From Solea solea (lineage: Eukaryota > Chordata > Actinopteri > Pleuronectiformes > Soleidae), in assembly GCF_958295425.1 (NCBI RefSeq), contig NC_081149.1, positions 21,809,964 to 21,873,963 on the forward strand: a DNA stretch of 64,000 bases, given 5' to 3'. How positions within the stretch are numbered: the stretch's first letter is position 1; each line of letters opens with the position of its first letter. This document shows, one piece after another, positions 62,409-64,000 of the stretch. The translations under genes and the position numbers were made by a program. Under the pieces are notes generated by a model, which was not told where the DNA came from, made no database searches, and saw only the letters and a program-made list of their open reading frames with translations.

Positions 62409-64000
62409 ATCCAATAATCAACAATTTTCCTCTGTGGAATATTTTCTGGTAACACTAGCTGCTTGGGCGTCTCACTCAAAACCACACCACTTAACCTCAT
62501 GGTGAAGTGAGAGTAAATGTCAGACCATCACCAAAATCAGTATAAAATGTCCTCAGACTATATATTTATTCAAGATTTAATGTTAATTCTCATTAAAAGG
62601 TCCAACACTACTATCAAAGAGAAGCTGTTCAATCAAACTGCAATCGGTAAGGAAAGTCACAAACAAAAAAGAAAACTGTGTGATGACCGTTGAGCTTTGC
62701 ATATGAAGGTCTTAGTACCTCTCTTCCTCCTAACAACATAAACACACTCTCCTTGTATTGTCTTACTTTGTTCTACTCCAATTGATGTCAATGCTGACTC
62801 ACAGGAAAGCTAATTTTGAGAAGCTAAAACAACGCCCTGGGCTCACAGTCATGAGCAACATGTGACGGTGCAAGTGACTAAATTGAGTGAAACAGATTCA
62901 AGGAATCAGACTCACAACACCGCGTGCCTGCCCTGGGGGTGTTACAGTGTCAGGAAAAGGTGTTCTGCAAACTTTTTATGTGCAAATGCAGGAACCATAT
63001 TTCTTTCTACAAACATACAATGTAGAACTACAACATGTGTTCTTTGTCAGTGTTGTAGTTGGTAATAACCCAGGCTAAAACTCACTGTTTGGCAAACATC
63101 CACGCCAACACTACCACAGCTCCAGCAGTGCTCTTAAGCTAAATAAATAGTTCTTATAGCTGATTCACAAGGTGTCGATTCGATTCAATATTGATTCATT
63201 TACAGATATTTCAGTTTTCATACCAACTTTTCTTGGTTGTGAAAGAAAATAATAAAATCGAATATGATCCATAAACCAGGCAAAGGCAACATTTTGAAAG
63301 GAGAGACCACCACCGTCATGTGTCGATTGGGATGTCAATGACATCCATCTTATCGATATTGGACTGATAGTGGTAATGGTAGAAATTGTGTGATATTGGT
63401 ATAATTTCTTGTGGCCTTAGAATAGGATCTTACTTTGACAAGTATTACTATGCCAACAAAAAGAACAGCTCTGACCTCATTAATCCAACAAAAACACCAA
63501 CTTTAAAACATCTATGTATATATTTTTAAATGTATATTTAGTGATTTTTGGAGTATACAAACACAAGAACAAACCATTCATCCACAGGTATCAGTAAATA
63601 AATAATCTAGAAGCAAGCTGATGGACAATTTGTAAGAGTTGCTTTTGCACTCTTATTGATTAGCAGCTGTCTGCAACTAGCCAAGTGATTGTCCTTGGGA
63701 TCAGATCTTGGGTAAGCCAGTCTTTGTAATTTATTTGGATAAGCCAGAAGAAGATCTTTGCATTTCCCAGGGATCACGTAATTTGCTCTCCCTTGCTTGA
63801 CTTCCTTGCTCATTGTTCTGCATGGAATCTCAAGTCAACAGCAGAAAGAGACACAACACCGCTAGTAATTACAACTTGTTCTGTGTAGGTTATGTTATAT
63901 CTCGTTAGTGAATTGAATGAAGTGAATAAACAAAGATACGCTATTTCATAGCAAATTACTTATCATACTATCTCTGCTATATAAAAGCAGTTACTAGGCA

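Overview
The window is nuclear DNA from a vertebrate, almost certainly a teleost (ray-finned) fish. It holds three spliced, highly conserved vertebrate genes, all on the minus strand, separated by AT-rich DNA. That DNA carries microsatellites and interspersed repeats of types common in fish genomes: hAT-like non-autonomous elements, LINE and SINE tails, and BEL/Pao-like LTR elements. No prokaryotic features are present, and most ORFs longer than 60 codons that lie outside exons are chance ORFs.

Layout, left to right. Positions 1-4.75 kb are non-coding, with a LINE-like tail, a 168-bp tandem duplication, a CpG-rich promoter-like patch near 2.9-3.1 kb and a small hAT-like element at 3386-3722. 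Positions 4.75-8.5 kb hold a complete kpna2 (importin alpha) gene, minus strand, 10 coding exons and 523 codons. Positions 8.5-11 kb are intergenic, with one weak candidate terminal exon and several repeats. Positions 11.9-36.5 kb hold a complete bptf (NURF chromatin-remodelling subunit) coding region, minus strand. I reconstructed it as 32 coding exons whose phases all agree: 10,389 nt, 3,462 codons before the stop. A tRNA-Ser(AGA) gene lies at 37601-37682 on the plus strand.

Positions 38.5-45.8 kb are a nested transposon island. A degenerate plus-strand BEL/Pao-like LTR element is interrupted by a second, minus-strand element of the same LTR family with a perfect 5-bp target duplication. 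The integrase of that second element is interrupted in turn by an 872-bp hAT-type element with a perfect 8-bp target duplication. The left LTR of the outer element also contains an eight-copy ~100-bp minisatellite. Positions 45.9-50.9 kb are repeat-rich and show no gene. Positions 50.9-64 kb hold most of grb2 on the minus strand: four of the expected five coding exons, with the first coding exon outside the window to the right.

The gene products act in separate pathways. Importin alpha carries NLS cargo into the nucleus, BPTF reads histone marks for ISWI-type remodelling, and GRB2 couples receptor tyrosine kinases to Ras. The bptf-kpna2 head-to-tail neighbourhood matches human 17q24. grb2, on human 17q25, is not an immediate neighbour there, so its position here reflects fish rearrangement or local gene loss. 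Within the genes, the most unusual points are a long polyglutamine run, a very long glutamine-rich low-complexity exon and an Arg-Asp/Lys-Asp repeat block in bptf.
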